This document shows, piece by piece, positions 20,478 through 33,392 of a DNA stretch of 64,000 bases (position 1 is the first letter of the stretch; every line of letters begins with the position of its first letter). The notes beneath the pieces were generated by a model. It made no database searches and was not told where the DNA came from. It saw nothing but the letters and a program-made list of their open reading frames with translations. The translations under genes and the position numbers were made by a program. The stretch comes from Xylocopa sonorina (lineage: Eukaryota > Arthropoda > Insecta > Hymenoptera > Apidae), in NCBI RefSeq assembly GCF_050948175.1, contig NC_135197.1, positions 3,428,501-3,492,500 of the forward strand. Reading direction: 5' to 3'.

Positions 20478-23065
20478 AAGTATGTCAACGAGGATGATTG
20501 AATGCTACCTCGATTTCGTAATGCGTGGTAATGCTTACACAATCTAAGCAAGCGATGTAAAGTAAATGTCAGTCAGAGTTAATTGTGTGTCGAAGGTGCC
20601 TAATAAAATTGTAAACTGGTTTTTCGTTCAAAGAAAATTGCTCAGACGTGGGCCGTGTAGATTATGGTAAACGTTTATAATACTTTCTATATGCTATATA
20701 TGTATTGTAAGTATTTTATCTTTTTAAAGTTAATCTATTTAAGATCATGAATAATTACGATAAAATAATTATCGTTTAAAAGTGGTTTAATAATTTTATA
20801 TCGTTACAAGATTAGAACTTCATATTTTGTTATTTAGCTTCATACGTATAATTTACTTTTAAAATCCAGAAATACGTAATTTTTCACGTAATTTCCAACA
20901 TTTTCGACTGACATTAATCGAACAGGATTTTCCATGAAATTCTTACTTCTAAAAATGATAACACTTTACAAATTAACTGGGGGTAGAAGCTTTCTCGGTC
21001 GTCATGTTCGTGTGCTCGTCAGTTTCGCTAACATAACCGGGCACCGCACCCCTATCTCGCAATTAAACGTGCCTATATCCATCCCGTGTACGTTCACGGC
21101 CAAACAAGCTTGTGTACGAGTGACTCGGCAACGAGACAGTCGATTCGCGTGGATATTCCCGTCTCTTGGCACAATTCTCCTATGACGGCGACGGGTCACC
21201 GGTTTGTTCATTCGTTTTCAATTTCGCGATGATGCGTCGGTGCGACGCTGGCGATACTAATTACCCCGGGGTGTTTCTTCATCCGCGATCCGAATTCACT
21301 GGTTAGATGCATCGTATCTATTTCAAAACGTCGTTACAGCCGGTGAAAGTAAAACCGTGCTGTGCAGTTTCAGATGTTTCGTGTATCTATATAAATAGGA
21401 TTATAATGACGAACGCGGGAGGATGATTTCGTTTTAATTAACGTACCATCGTGCCCTTGTAGCGCGTAACGCTTCGTCTCTCATATGTGCGAATATGTAT
21501 TTAATAATACTTACTAAACGATAATTAACCTGAAAAATTACTGGCACAGTGTCGTTATGCTTCTACGCGTTAGAAATATTTTTTAAAAAGCTTCTTGCTA
21601 GTCTATAGTGGTCAATTAATATGCGAAAATCCATATTAATTGCCAACATTGAATGTTGCAGACGCATTCAGACGTTTTCCAGCTAATTCAATAAAGTGAA
21701 ATCGAGATAGGGGTTCATATGTAGGAACGTTGGGTACAGAAATTACTAGTTCAATGCTAATTGAAGGTAGCAGATTAAAGTCTGCGCAGCTGAATATTCT
21801 ATACGTGTTCATTAGCAGTAGATACGTTTGTGTCACATTTACGCCGTTAATTGTACGCGCAATAAGTAAGCGAAAGTTACCATGAAACTTGACACTTGAT
21901 TCGTAATTATATTTATACTAACTTCGTTTGTAATTAAATATCAATCCTGAGCGAGTGGACTCGATAACAATCAGTAGATGCAGAAAATCGGATACAGACA
22001 ATAGAGCTACTGAATAAGAAACAGACAGTAGATGCAGGATCAGAGACAGACAGTAGCAGTAGAGGAGGAGGCAGTCTGTAGATGCGTAGAATCAGATGCA
22101 AGCCGTAGGCGTAGAGTGTCAGAGATGGTTAGTAATGAAACAGACAACGAAGGTAGGGAACCAGGAACAGTTAGTGGTGAACAATTGGCAACAGTCAGTC
22201 ATAGAGAATCAGAAGGCATTGTATTGTTCAATTAATTTTTTTATTTTATAAATGTTAGCATTTAATATTTCATGACCGCTTCAATAAGTAAAGAGGTATA
22301 CAAATATTTTAATTGCAAGATAAAAATTAACTGTTTAGATATCATATCTCTGCGTAATCCGGTCTTATTATTAACGACTTGATGAAAGAGATCTCAATTG
22401 TCGTGATACGTTAAAGGAAAATTGTAAACCATGGGCACCACTCTCCAGGATGATATGCTTGATAATGTCAGACGAAACTTATGCTTACAATAGGCTGTAT
22501 CGTTAATCTTCCAGTCATTGTACTTGTTCGTGTCGCTCGCATAATCAGCATGTAATCTACGGTATTCTTAGTGTCCGAATAAGCTAGCCATATCTGTTTT
22601 AGATTCATATCAAATGGTAATATATTATTATACATTCATGGCCATCGTGGAAATCTTGATTACGAAAGTTCATGAAGATACGCAGAGAAAATAAAATCAT
22701 GAAGCTGATTAAAGGCATAATTTATCGTTCATTCACGTGTATCAGTTTGCTTTATGTTCCTCATGGCGGGGAAAGATTAAGATATTTTGTAGTAAATTTA
22801 TATAAATAGTTAAACGCGTAAATTATAAACGTTAGATCATATATCATTTTGAAGGTCTAAATTTTATTCTCGAGATTGTACAAATGATGGTTAGTACTTT
22901 ACAAACACTTGCAAGCATTAACAATCTGTGTAAGCATTACAAAACACATATGATCATCATCATATTATTAAAAAACAATTAATGGGAAAAGAATATTATT
23001 AATAAATTTTAAATTATCTAAATATATTGGACAGTGACACATACGTAAAGTTTTGATTTGGTTTT
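20478..23065. other. Intergenic DNA between TIA-1 and Prp3
   Basis: AT-rich with a CpG-richer island around 20980-21480. Overlapping open frames on both strands at 20934-21211 have no recognisable motif. The only structure noted is the purine-rich repeat at 21960-22220. No RNA gene was recognised. Confidence 0.5.
21960..22220 (+). repeat. Degenerate purine-rich repeat (CAGTAGATGCAG / ACAGACAGTAG)
   Basis: CAGTAGATGCAG-like words recur near 21970, 22027 and 22076, and ACAGACAGTAG-like words near 22022 and 22046, with AATCAG/AATCGG words between. The open frame 22032-22235 (Glu/Arg/Ser-rich) is a by-product of the A/G-rich composition; I do not regard it as a gene. Confidence 0.4.
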
Positions 23066-23079
23066 AATAAATATTTATT
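23066..23079. promoter_or_regulatory. Palindromic AATAAA pair, candidate distal poly(A) signal
   Basis: AATAAATATTTATT is its own reverse complement and gives AATAAA on both strands. On the minus strand it follows the T/C-rich (+) block, so it may end the longest TIA-1 transcript. Another minus-strand AATAAA is at 23406-23411, right at the composition boundary. Confidence 0.35.
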
Positions 23080-23199
23080 TGGTTCAACGTAGTAATTAAC
23101 ACAATATAATACTTTCATTAATTTAATACAAAAAAACGTCTGTGCTTAGATTTAAAAGAATTATAGGAAACGACATGACACTTTTCAAGAATATAACGA

Positions 23200-23761
23200 G
23201 AACATTTTTTGGGACGGGTCTGGAATAAAAATAACAAAATACATTTTCTATAATATATTTTACATTATAAACCAACCATACATCATCATAATAATATCTT
23301 ATACTCTTAAGCCTAAGCGTGTTTTATCCTATATTCTCGTTTATATACTTCCTTCATATTTATACTTTGTTTACTTCTTCATAGTATTTATATATATATA
23401 TATTTTTTATTTATATTCATCATTATTTATAATATACTTTATATGCTATGTTATGTATACATAATATCATACACGTTTTTTTTTCACGCACGTCCCAGGG
23501 CGTCTCGCGTTTCCATTGTTATTTCTTTTGAGAATTGTCTTTTGGAGGTATACCCCATTCCAATTTTTTTTCTCTATGTGCACGTGCACGTGTACTATCT
23601 ATTACTAGGTAAATGTTACCTGTGATTCGTGTGTGTGAAGTGTTCGTTTGTGTCATCCCTTTCTATGTGACTATCTGCCTCTCTGTATACATGTGTTCCA
23701 ATGTTTTACGCGTATACGTGTGTGTATATGTATCTGTTCGTCGTGTCTCCTCATGAGTGTC

Positions 23762-23805
<44 letters not shown>

Positions 23806-26800
23806 GGCCTATGTGGGCGCACGCGCACCCGATACAATATCGCGTATCATCTCTGTCACGTTGTTACAAATTACACGCACATTATACAACGTTTATGCCC
23901 GGCTGTTGTTCCTCGAGCTGTGTCCGGCGACTGCATATCTCCTAAGCTTAAGTGTATGCAACGAGGCTGCCATGGGACCCCGCGGGCCATTTAAATACCG
24001 AATCGCGGAAATGTATCTCGAATCTCCCAGATTACATCATTGCTCGTACAATTTAACGGTTCGCAATTAAGAGTTCGTAAAGGGATCTCCGCGACCGTGT
24101 AAATATGTCGGACGACGCATGATGGATGGATGTCACACCGGTCCCCTCCCTTTTTTTTTTAGTTCCGTCGTGCCGTTTCTACTACGTGATATTACATAAT
24201 TTTACGTTGGATTCTCACCCTACGCTCTCTCCCCCTTTTTTGTTCCTGTTTCTCTTGTTTCTTTGGTTTACTCCGTTTGTTCTCGTTTTGCGTTGACCCC
24301 GAAATACATACACACGATGTGAAGTGAAAAAAGGCACCTTACTCCTTAGCGTACGGTCGTAAGTGATATGCCGCATACCACGCCGGCGGGTTAGGGTGGG
24401 TGTGGGAAGGGGTCCGTCAACTAATAATGGACCCCGTGACGCGCACGTCGGTCGTACGAAAAACTACGAAACAATAAAGGAACGTCGTAATCTCTGTATG
24501 AATCGGACGTGATCGTAATTATCGTAATTATTTAACTTGCGTTTCGTCCCTCCGAAGAACCTCCCGTATTTTTTTCCACCGAGGCGCGTAAATTCCTTTC
24601 GCTCACGCTTTCTTTCTCTCGCACACATTCTCTTTCGTTCATGTGTTCGCTCATTCGATTAATATTGATACACACACCCGTTGTTCTTTTTGGTTTTTTG
24701 TTTCTTTTTTTTTTCTTTTTTGTCGTGCATTTTATCTCTTTCTCTCTATGTTTCTCCTCCCCTTTCGCTCTCTCGTAACTTGGTTACGTGCCTCTATATC
24801 ACTCTATATGCAACAAACGTATCTATTCATATTTCGAGGGCTCAGGGGGTCCGGCAGGCTAGCCATAACATTTGTTTTTTTCTGTTTTTTCTCGTCTTTG
24901 CTTCTTTCACGAGACACGATTCAATGGTTTTTAAGTTCTCTTACAGCTAAGGGGTATTTAACACAGTATATCGCGGAGTACGGCGTTAAACGGCGACGCG
25001 ACTCCATTTCCGCCCATTCCTCTTCTCCTCACGATTCTAAGCTTATACTCGATATAATCTCTAGTTGTCGGCTAATGTTATCCTCTTACACATTTATATC
25101 TAGTATGTATATATAATATACATATTTTTTTTGTATTATACGTGTGTGTATATATACATATACATATAGATGTATGTATGTATACACATATAGATGCGCG
25201 TGTTGGTTTTTTGTAGTCTTTTTTTTGTTGTAATATATATATTTATATGATCATATACATAGGTATGTTACTTTAAGGTATGCTCGGTGACTACTCGCTT
25301 ACGGCTCCTACTTTTGCTTTCTTTCGCTGTGTGCATCATTTCTTAAACATTCTTGTGTTTTTTTTTTACGCTAAACTGTAATTTTTTTTTCTTTTTACGG
25401 TACTCTGCATCGGTATTTCCAAGTGGCTTGACTGCTGCCTTCCTACCCTTATGCTAGCTTCCAAACTGACGAGATGACGTTGCGTGTGGCGATCGAATCT
25501 AAGCGAACGACGTCTGGTTACATCGAGACTAACTACGTTTGCGTTTACCATTTCGTACATCTGACCCTCTCTTAAACACCCGAATCGCTTTTACCGCGTT
25601 TGTACCGTTTCCCTACGTTATCTCTTGGCGTTGAAATTGAAACGAAAAGGAAGCCACGTTGTCGATAGGAAAAGCAGAAATGCTTGCGCGCTCACGTGCC
25701 CTCGCGAAAGCATCGTGTCTCCCTGCAGGTTCTACGCGGAACGATCTATCTCGTCGTCGAAAATTATCAACGACGATACATCCAAGTTACACTCGTACGT
25801 CGACACAAACACCCACGTTTGCCTTCCGTTGTTTCATTATTCCGATACGACGTTATTTTGTACAACATTAGACAAGCGCAAACAGCTATATAGATACATA
25901 ATTTTGTTCATCCGTTCGTTTAGTCGTCTTCAATTTGTACAAGCGTGAAATCTTGTCTTTGTACACGAAGGACAGATAAGATACTCCACTGCGGGATGTT
26001 ACATGGAAACAGCAACTGCGGCTAAACGTACAGTTATCTATACCTGGCAGCTATCTATAATTTCCCTATATCGTAAACTCCTCTAGACTCTTCCTACGTA
26101 CGCGGAACGACTCTGAAATATGTACAACGTTTAATCGGTCGTTTAATTACTCTTCCGTGTACGCCGCGGTGTTCCTCGGCGATGCGTCGCGTCAGAGTAA
26201 CATTTTTAAACAAATGTAACTACTCTTAAACAATATTATTTTATAGGACGGTAAGATAGGTATACGCAGAGCCCATTCGTCTGCGTATGGTCGAAGGAAC
26301 GGTCGATAAATTGCGAGAAAGGATAAATTCTACGTAAAAATAAGATTCTCCTACATCATCTAAGAAACGAAATAGTTTCTACGGACTCTGTATAGGAAAG
26401 TGTACGTCAATCATGTTACGAATTTCAATTTTGATAGTTACGTGAAACCTCTACGAAACAATAGGAGATATTCGGACAACCAGTACGATTTAAACCGTCT
26501 AACTCTATCGTACTAAAGAACAAACGAGAAACTCCTACCACATTAAGAACAAAAGTCGTCCTAAACGGTGAATACTGTAACTTACGTCACTGGATCTCTA
26601 CTAAACAACGTTGTATCTGTCGTTTAATATTCTACTGTTCCTAACGCGGAGTCACAGGTTTCGCTAAACAACGCAATGATATGTTTTGTATGTGCTTTTA
26701 TGCGTATGTCACGCTTTCGTCGCATTGAAACAGTGTTTCGTTGTATATTAGTTAGAAGCAAACGCGTGTAATGGGCTGATACAGGTTCGATGAAAACCGG

Positions 26801-29800
26801 ACTCGATGGCGTTTCCTATTTCCTTCGTCGCCGATCGCCGATAAAACCCCTTTAATCCACTGTCACGTACGATGTCGCGCTGAAAGCATACTGGAACTCG
26901 GTTTAATCGTTTCATTTTATCATTTTTCTCCTTTTTTTCTTTTTTTTTTACTTAGTCCTCGACGAAAGGAACACGTATAAGTCTCTAAATGTATGTTTCT
27001 TGAATGATTGTCAGCTATCATACTTGGTAAAGTCGCCGCGAGAGGAATCTTTCTGTGTTGGAAATCATTTGTGGAGCAATTTCGGCCGTTCGGCTGGGAA
27101 GGACGTAAGGAAACCCAGAAGACAAAACGGGGGAAGAAAGGACAAGTAGGACAAAAGAATGTCACAAAGACGTGATACGCGGTAATGAAAGAAAGTCGAA
27201 GATGCCAGTAAATGTGAAAGAAGAATGGAGGGGTGAGGGGTCGGACGAAAAAAAAAGAAAAAGAATTGGGGGGTTGAACTAGGTCGTGGTAACGCGAGAA
27301 TGTCGTGATTCGATAACGGCTAGGCGGCTGGTATGCCAGCTTGCTGAAGCTTAAACGACACGACGGTAAAAATTCTTGAAACGACGAGAATCGCGAAATA
27401 TCGGACACGTTATAGGGGTGTAGAATTCTAGGTGCGTCTCGAGAGCACGGGCGAAGGATGGAGGCAGCAGCCGCAGCTCGTTTCTTACATATCTTTGTTT
27501 CCGTGTTTTATGCCACCCCCGTGTTTTACGCGTACCATGTGTGTATACGTGTGTAAGTAACGTGTGTCGTGTGACGGTGCTCTGAATGTGACCTGCGGAT
27601 TATAGTTATTGCACTATTCATTTTTTTTCCGTTCGCGAACGTTTTTTTTTTCTCTTCTTATTTGTTAACCTAGCGATCATCAAGCTAGACTAGATTACTA
27701 CGCCTAGGGTTGTTAAGTTTCTCGCCGCTACGCTCTATACGTACGCTGTCGTGTAGCAGTGTGGTTTCGCCTGTTTCTGTGTATTTACATACGTGTACGT
27801 GTGTTTGTGCGGGCGTACGTACATTCACGTGTAGATGTGTGGGTGTACTCGTGTCACTTTGTATTCCATTTTATTTAATTTTTTTTTAGGCGCGATTACG
27901 CACATGACTTAGGTACCATAAATGGATTTTACCATTTTATATTAAACGTATCACTCTTGCGCGCGCTCGTTTTCTCCTCTTCTCTCTTTCTCGCTCTCAT
28001 CCTCTCTTTTTGTTCGCATCATTCTCTCTCTCTCTCTTTGTTTCGTTCGTTTTGCCTAAATTTTTATACACGTGTCTCCACGACTTCGGTATCTCTTTCG
28101 CATCGTGTCGGTTACTTTCCAAAACCCCGTGCTATCTTCTACTAATTAGATTACGTTAATTATCTACTTATCACTTTATACTACATTTTTGGTTTCCCCT
28201 TTGATGCAGCGCCGCTTCCCTCTTTCCTTTCTTTTACACGGCTAGCTCCATTCACTTTATTACCTAGACAACGTACTCGAGACTATCGGTTAATTCTATA
28301 CACGCCTTAACGCTTAAGGCGCCATTCTTCAAATACTTTTTACAGGACGAGGATCCCCGCTGATTCTTTGAAAGAGTGAGGGACCCTTCTTTCTCTCTAT
28401 CTCTCTTACTCCCTTTCGCTCTCTTTCTCTCTTTCTCACCGTTTGAAAGTGGAATCGAGCTGAGAAGCGAACTTTTCCGGCAAGGGGAGCGATCATACGG
28501 CCGGAGGACGTAAGAGTAGAGTGTACCAGACGTATGATTTGATTTTCTCCTTTCCCCCTTTAATCGACTTTCTTTTTAACGCGACGCTACGCGTCCCGCC
28601 TCCCTTAAATTCACGCTACGATTTACGCCGTACATCCCAACCCTTAGCCAACCGTTTCGCGCGCCGCCGTTCCACCCTCCTCCGCCTCCTCCTCGCGCTC
28701 GTTCCACTTTTCAGAAAAATAACCTATATTTTTATTTTTTTTGTTTGTTTGTTTGTTCACCTAACTAATAATGTACACGATATTTTGTTTTCACTTATGT
28801 TGTTACGTCGTCGCTTAAAAGCTACTTATCTCACGCACAGCGCTCTTTTCTCCTTTTTTTCCATTTCGTTCACGACGATTCAAAATAACAGCTTTCGTCG
28901 CCGCTGCACGTCGATTACATATGTATATTATATATATGCATGTACTCACGTATATATAATATATATACAATATATATTTCTTGTATTTATATGTATGTAT
29001 ATATTTATTTATAATTCTTTCGTTTCTTCCTCGCGATCGGTACCCGTGTCCTTTAGGCTGCGCATTTTACTACGATTAGATACACAGTGAAACGGAACTC
29101 GTTACTGTTTCGAATTGCCAATGGTGCTCGCGTACGCACGCGTTAACGACGCGTCACGGAAATTTTCTCGTTAATTCGTTGTATTCTCGTGGAACGTTTT
29201 ACAAACGGGTAATTACGTCTCTCGTGTTTATCAATTATAAAACAACCGACGGAGATAGAGTGAAATATGTTTGGTGTTAGTTTCTTTATATCTTGGGCCA
29301 CAATTCTTATGCTTTAGGTACACGATAAAAATGTCTCCATTGTACAACGTTTTTTTGTTCTTTTTTTGTGCTTTTTTGTTTTTGATTCACTTGTATATTT
29401 CTCATATTAACGTATCGATACGAACGAACATACCAAATGGAAACATTGCATCGACTTCGTATCAACGACATAAATTGTTAATTAGGAACTAGAAATGTTA
29501 ACAGTGGGCGAACGATTTGCTTCTCTTTTCCTCGAAAATAAGCGTTAACAAATATACCGGTGTCCAACAAGTGAAATAATGTAACAATATCGATGACAAA
29601 TCAACGTCGTACGACTTTAATATTCAACAAACACTTTGCTACAATACGTTCGAACTTGAAATTCTGTCGAGATGTGTTTCTTTTCGCGCTGGGAAGACAC
29701 TAAGAGATTATCGAATTACACGTAACCAGCAAATTTATATACTTACGTTTATATGTTTCTGGCATGGGAACGTTTTCTCGTTTTCACCCGCCGAATAGAA

Positions 29801-32800
29801 CAATTATTAGTTTACGAGGAATTAATGGCACGAAATATTTGTGGTCCGCGAGATGGACTGAAGGCACACCTTTTATATCCATATCCACGTACTACGTACC
29901 GAATCGTTCGGGGAAATTAGTATGTTTACCGATTATTCCTAAATGCTACGTTGTCCCAGGTCTGGGTTTGATTTCGTCGTTCTCTCGTAATATTCGATGC
30001 TCTCGCGTCCCGGTTGCAACTTCATCGTCTTCTAAACGTCCCTGTATCGTTCTTTGATCATCGGGTTTTTTGATTCGAAAACGTTGGGAACACTTTTGAT
30101 TCGTTTAAAGCACGATCCGTCTGTTCCTTTCTTTTCTTTTTTCTTTTCTGTTTTTTGATTAATAACAAAGTTCGTCCACCCCTTTCGCGGCCCCCTCTCT
30201 TCCTCCCTTTATTCTTGCTCGTCCCCTTTCATCGTCTTTTTCCTGCACGTTTCTATTTCTTCCGCTTCCTCTCTATCCGCTGGTGTTCGGTTCACTCGTC
30301 GTAAATCCTATGAGTCTCATCGTATCGCAACGAAACCCACGAGGATTTTTCACCCGGCGACGGCGCGCTCGTATGATGAGACAGTTTCATTATTGAAAGA
30401 GGGTGGGGCAGCGGGTATCAAAGGGCGATTTCGAGCAGTCGAACGACGGGACGTAGAGGAAGTGCGATACGAGGCCGATCCGGATCGTGCTTGAAACCGA
30501 AAGAGACGAACCGTGTAGTAAGAATAGAGACGGGTTACGAAGGTCTAAAGCGGGATCATAGATAGGCAAATCAGATGGGATTACTTTCGTCCTCGTTATA
30601 CTTGTTAAACCGTCGTCGACGTCGTCCGCGTTCATTTTTTTCTTCGTCCGTAAAACCAACCCCCGGCGTCCCCCTCCGACGATTTGCTTCCGCCGACTCA
30701 TCGCGACACGCTACCGGCAACGGTTTAAAGGGTTCAGGGATTTGTTTCTCGATACTCGACGGAAATACACAGAGAGAGAGACAATCCTTTGGAAAGATTC
30801 AATCGGAGGACAGGATACGCATTCGCGAGGAAGGAACTCGACGCATCTCTAATCTAACTTTCGTGCTGTTTGTGCAATGTGTCTATCTACGAATTGTTTA
30901 ATTTCTTTTCTCTCGTCTCTCGCTTGTGCTATAATTCTCATTGCTCTCGCAGACTCTCCCGTTTGCTCACTATCGTTCTCTCTGTCTCACGCTCTCTCTT
31001 TCTTTTGACATTCTCTCGTTTTGTACGCGCGAGCGTTATCCCATACATGCGTTACACGTTTTTTTTAATTTTTTTTTAATTTTTTTTTGGTTTCTTTATC
31101 TCGTTACTTACACTTGTTTCGATTTCGCTTCTTCTCTTTCTTTCTCTCCCTCTCCCACTCTTTCACTTTTTTTTTCTTATCCTTTTGCTTTTCATTAGAT
31201 TTGGCCAAGTCGAAATTCGGGACGTCGGACAGACCGTAATCGATTCATTCCTATCTCATCGTCGATCTCACGTTAAAACTCACGTCGTGGCCCCACCTTC
31301 TCTCGGATTTATATACCGTTCGTTGTTACGAATTCGTGGCTCGCAAGCTGAATAGCCGAGAGCGAGTTACAATAGAGAGACGCAGGGATAAACGGCTTGT
31401 TTCTTCTCTTTCCTAAGCTTAATGATTTATTGCTTAAGCGTCTTAAAGTCGAGATTTCCCTCTTTTTTTTTGGTTCTATGGTATTCGTATTATATAAAAA
31501 TCTAAGGTATAAGTTAAAAACCACGGTAGACTCGACGCGATTGATCGGCGTCGATCGATCGCCAGATGACGCGTTGTCCGAACCGCAGTGCTTTTCTTCT
31601 TTTTTTTTATGCGTTTTTTTCTTTTTTCTTTTGTATCTTTATTACTATTTTCATTTTAATCACGAGACGAACGCGGCGACAGCATCGATCGACGCCTACA
31701 TCGGCGCCGTACGGCTGATCTTTTATAAAAATATCCAACTGTCTAAGTGCCGTGTCGAAAAGGATCAAGTCGAATAATAAAAACGGCTCTTCGACTAGTC
31801 TGCGAAGACTTCGCTTATGATTTGTCTTTTTGGCCTCGAGTCTGGATAATAAATATAATAACCGAAGTATGAAGTCCTCGCAGTGGCGGAAAATGGATCA
31901 AGACACGTGGGATCATTCAGTTCCGTGGTTCACGATAGTCGAGTGGTTGTGTATACGTAAGGTACGTTGTTTGTTTGTTTGTTTATTTATTATTATTTTT
32001 TCCCCTTTACGGCTCGCCACACAGGAACGCGGAATCGTCGAATCTCTGAAGGTCTGTTTCCGCCTTGCCGCCGAATTTCGAATCGCCCTCAAGTAACTTT
32101 TTTTATTATAACATACCTACCTAACTAGCTAATTGTTGAATTTCGTTTAATATATATATATATATAACCATTTTTTTTCTTTTTACTCTCGTTAAATTTA
32201 CTTTATATATATATATATAATCTTCACGAGCGTGCACGTGTTTATCGATCTCTCTTATTTATCACTTTTTATACACCACGATTACTTTTGCCGCTTCGCA
32301 CTCTCCAGGGCAATGCTTTCACACTTCTCCCCCCTGTTCTCGTTTTTTCGCGTCTTCGACTCATATTAATTTTCACTGTTAAGCCCAAAACTACAAAAAT
32401 AATGAATCCGGGTTACGGGCCGGTAACTGGCGGCGTCCTGTCCTTTCTTTCTCCCCCTCGTTCTTTCTCAATCATTCTCTCACGCTTTCTCTCCCTCCCG
32501 TTCGCTCTCTCGCCCTTGTTCTCTCTGTTTCTCTCGAGATAAAGGAGTTCAGCTTCGATTAAACGGCGGAAAGTGCAAATCACGAGCTCGTTGAACGCGC
32601 GTCGACTCGTTTCGCCTCTTCCGTGACCGGTCCTTTGTGGACGATGCGCGGGCACACAAAATATTGGCTGTTTACGCTACAAACTGTCTTTGATGATCAC
32701 ATGGTGGTCCGCGTATCCCGGAATTCGTGTTTCATTACTGAAGCTTTTGACACTACCGTGACGGCAACGCTATCTATTAATTCAAGCCGAGAGAGACGCT

Positions 32801-33130
32801 ACGTTATCCTACAGACTGGACGAGAGGATACCTCCGATTTTGCTTACCGGTTTTGTATACCGGTTAGTACTCTTTCCCTTCTAGCGAAAGGTTGCCGGTT
32901 ACATATTGGACGTGAAAATTGTTTTCTTATTCCTCGGGGAAATTGGGAAGTATTCTCTTCTCTTTGTCTTTATCATTGTGTGTGTGTGTGTGTTTTCTTT
33001 TTTTCTTTTTTTTAATATTTTTTTTGCTTTCGTTAAGAAACGTTTTTTTTTGTTTTTGTTTTTTTTTTATATAGACTTATCCCTCTTTGCCTTTCCTTTC
33101 CCGTTGCTCTGTTTAATAAAAGCGAAATCG
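23200..33130 (-). other. Probable ~10-kb 3' UTR of the TIA-1/Rox8 gene
   Basis: From about 23.2 kb to the TIA-1 stop the plus strand is persistently T/C-rich (runs of T8 or more, TCTCTC tracts), so the minus-strand RNA would be A/G-rich. The block is more CpG-rich than flanking intergenic DNA. It holds a GT microsatellite, TA runs (about 32150-32166, 32203-32218), AT palindromes (28920-28980) and the palindrome GTGCACGTGCAC (23578-23589). Many open frames here have biased, repetitive translations (Phe/Ser/Leu/Arg) and no domain. An overlapping plus-strand non-coding RNA is an alternative. Confidence 0.5.
23768..23804 (+). repeat. (GT)n microsatellite
   Basis: About 18 uninterrupted TG units. 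It creates the Cys/Val-repeat open frames at 23648-24070, 23701-23994 and 23757-23945, which are not genes. Confidence 0.95.
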
Positions 33131-33392
33131 TTAACTATGCCTGGCAATATCTGCCCTCTGCTTTATGTTTTCGTTTAAGCCGGAAGCGGCATGATTTTTG
33201 TTGCTTTTGCTGTCGCGGTGGCGTCGATGGTGACGGAAATTTTGTTGTTGTTGTCGGTAGTTGTGGTAGTGGTGATAATGGTGGTGGTGGTGGTAACTGT
33301 TGTTGCTGTAGAAGTTGTTGTTCCTGTCGGTGGGGTGTACTTGCTTACCATCACACTAGAAGGCTAGGCGTCAGCCAGTCCTCATCCGCTAG
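33131..33392 (-). other. TIA-1 terminal coding exon with two possible acceptors
   Basis: The preceding exon ends in phase 0 after Gln. Acceptor GTCCAG at 33393-33394 gives a 13-residue tail LADEDWLTPSLLV with a stop at 33351. Acceptor CTTCTAG at 33356-33357 gives a 74-residue tail rich in Asn, Tyr, His and Gln (it contains NNNFYSNNSY, HHHHHYHHYHNY, QQQQNF) ending ADIARHS with a stop at 33131. The second is more like the Gln/Asn-rich tail known for TIA-1. The tract is built of CAN triplets and is open in all three minus frames for ~170 nt, so openness alone is weak evidence. Confidence 0.5.

Noticed and set aside
20934..21211. Overlapping open frames on both strands in a CpG-rich patch
   Set aside because: CpG-rich sequence lacks stops by composition; no motif in either translation.
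23443..25948. Many 60-157-residue open frames on the plus strand
   Set aside because: Translations are Phe/Ser/Leu/Cys-biased products of T/C-rich and GT-repeat sequence, overlap each other in several frames, and have no domain or splice logic.
28521..29090. 189-residue plus-strand open frame
   Set aside because: Low-complexity composition (Phe, Tyr, Ile runs through AT palindromes) within the probable 3' UTR block; no motif.
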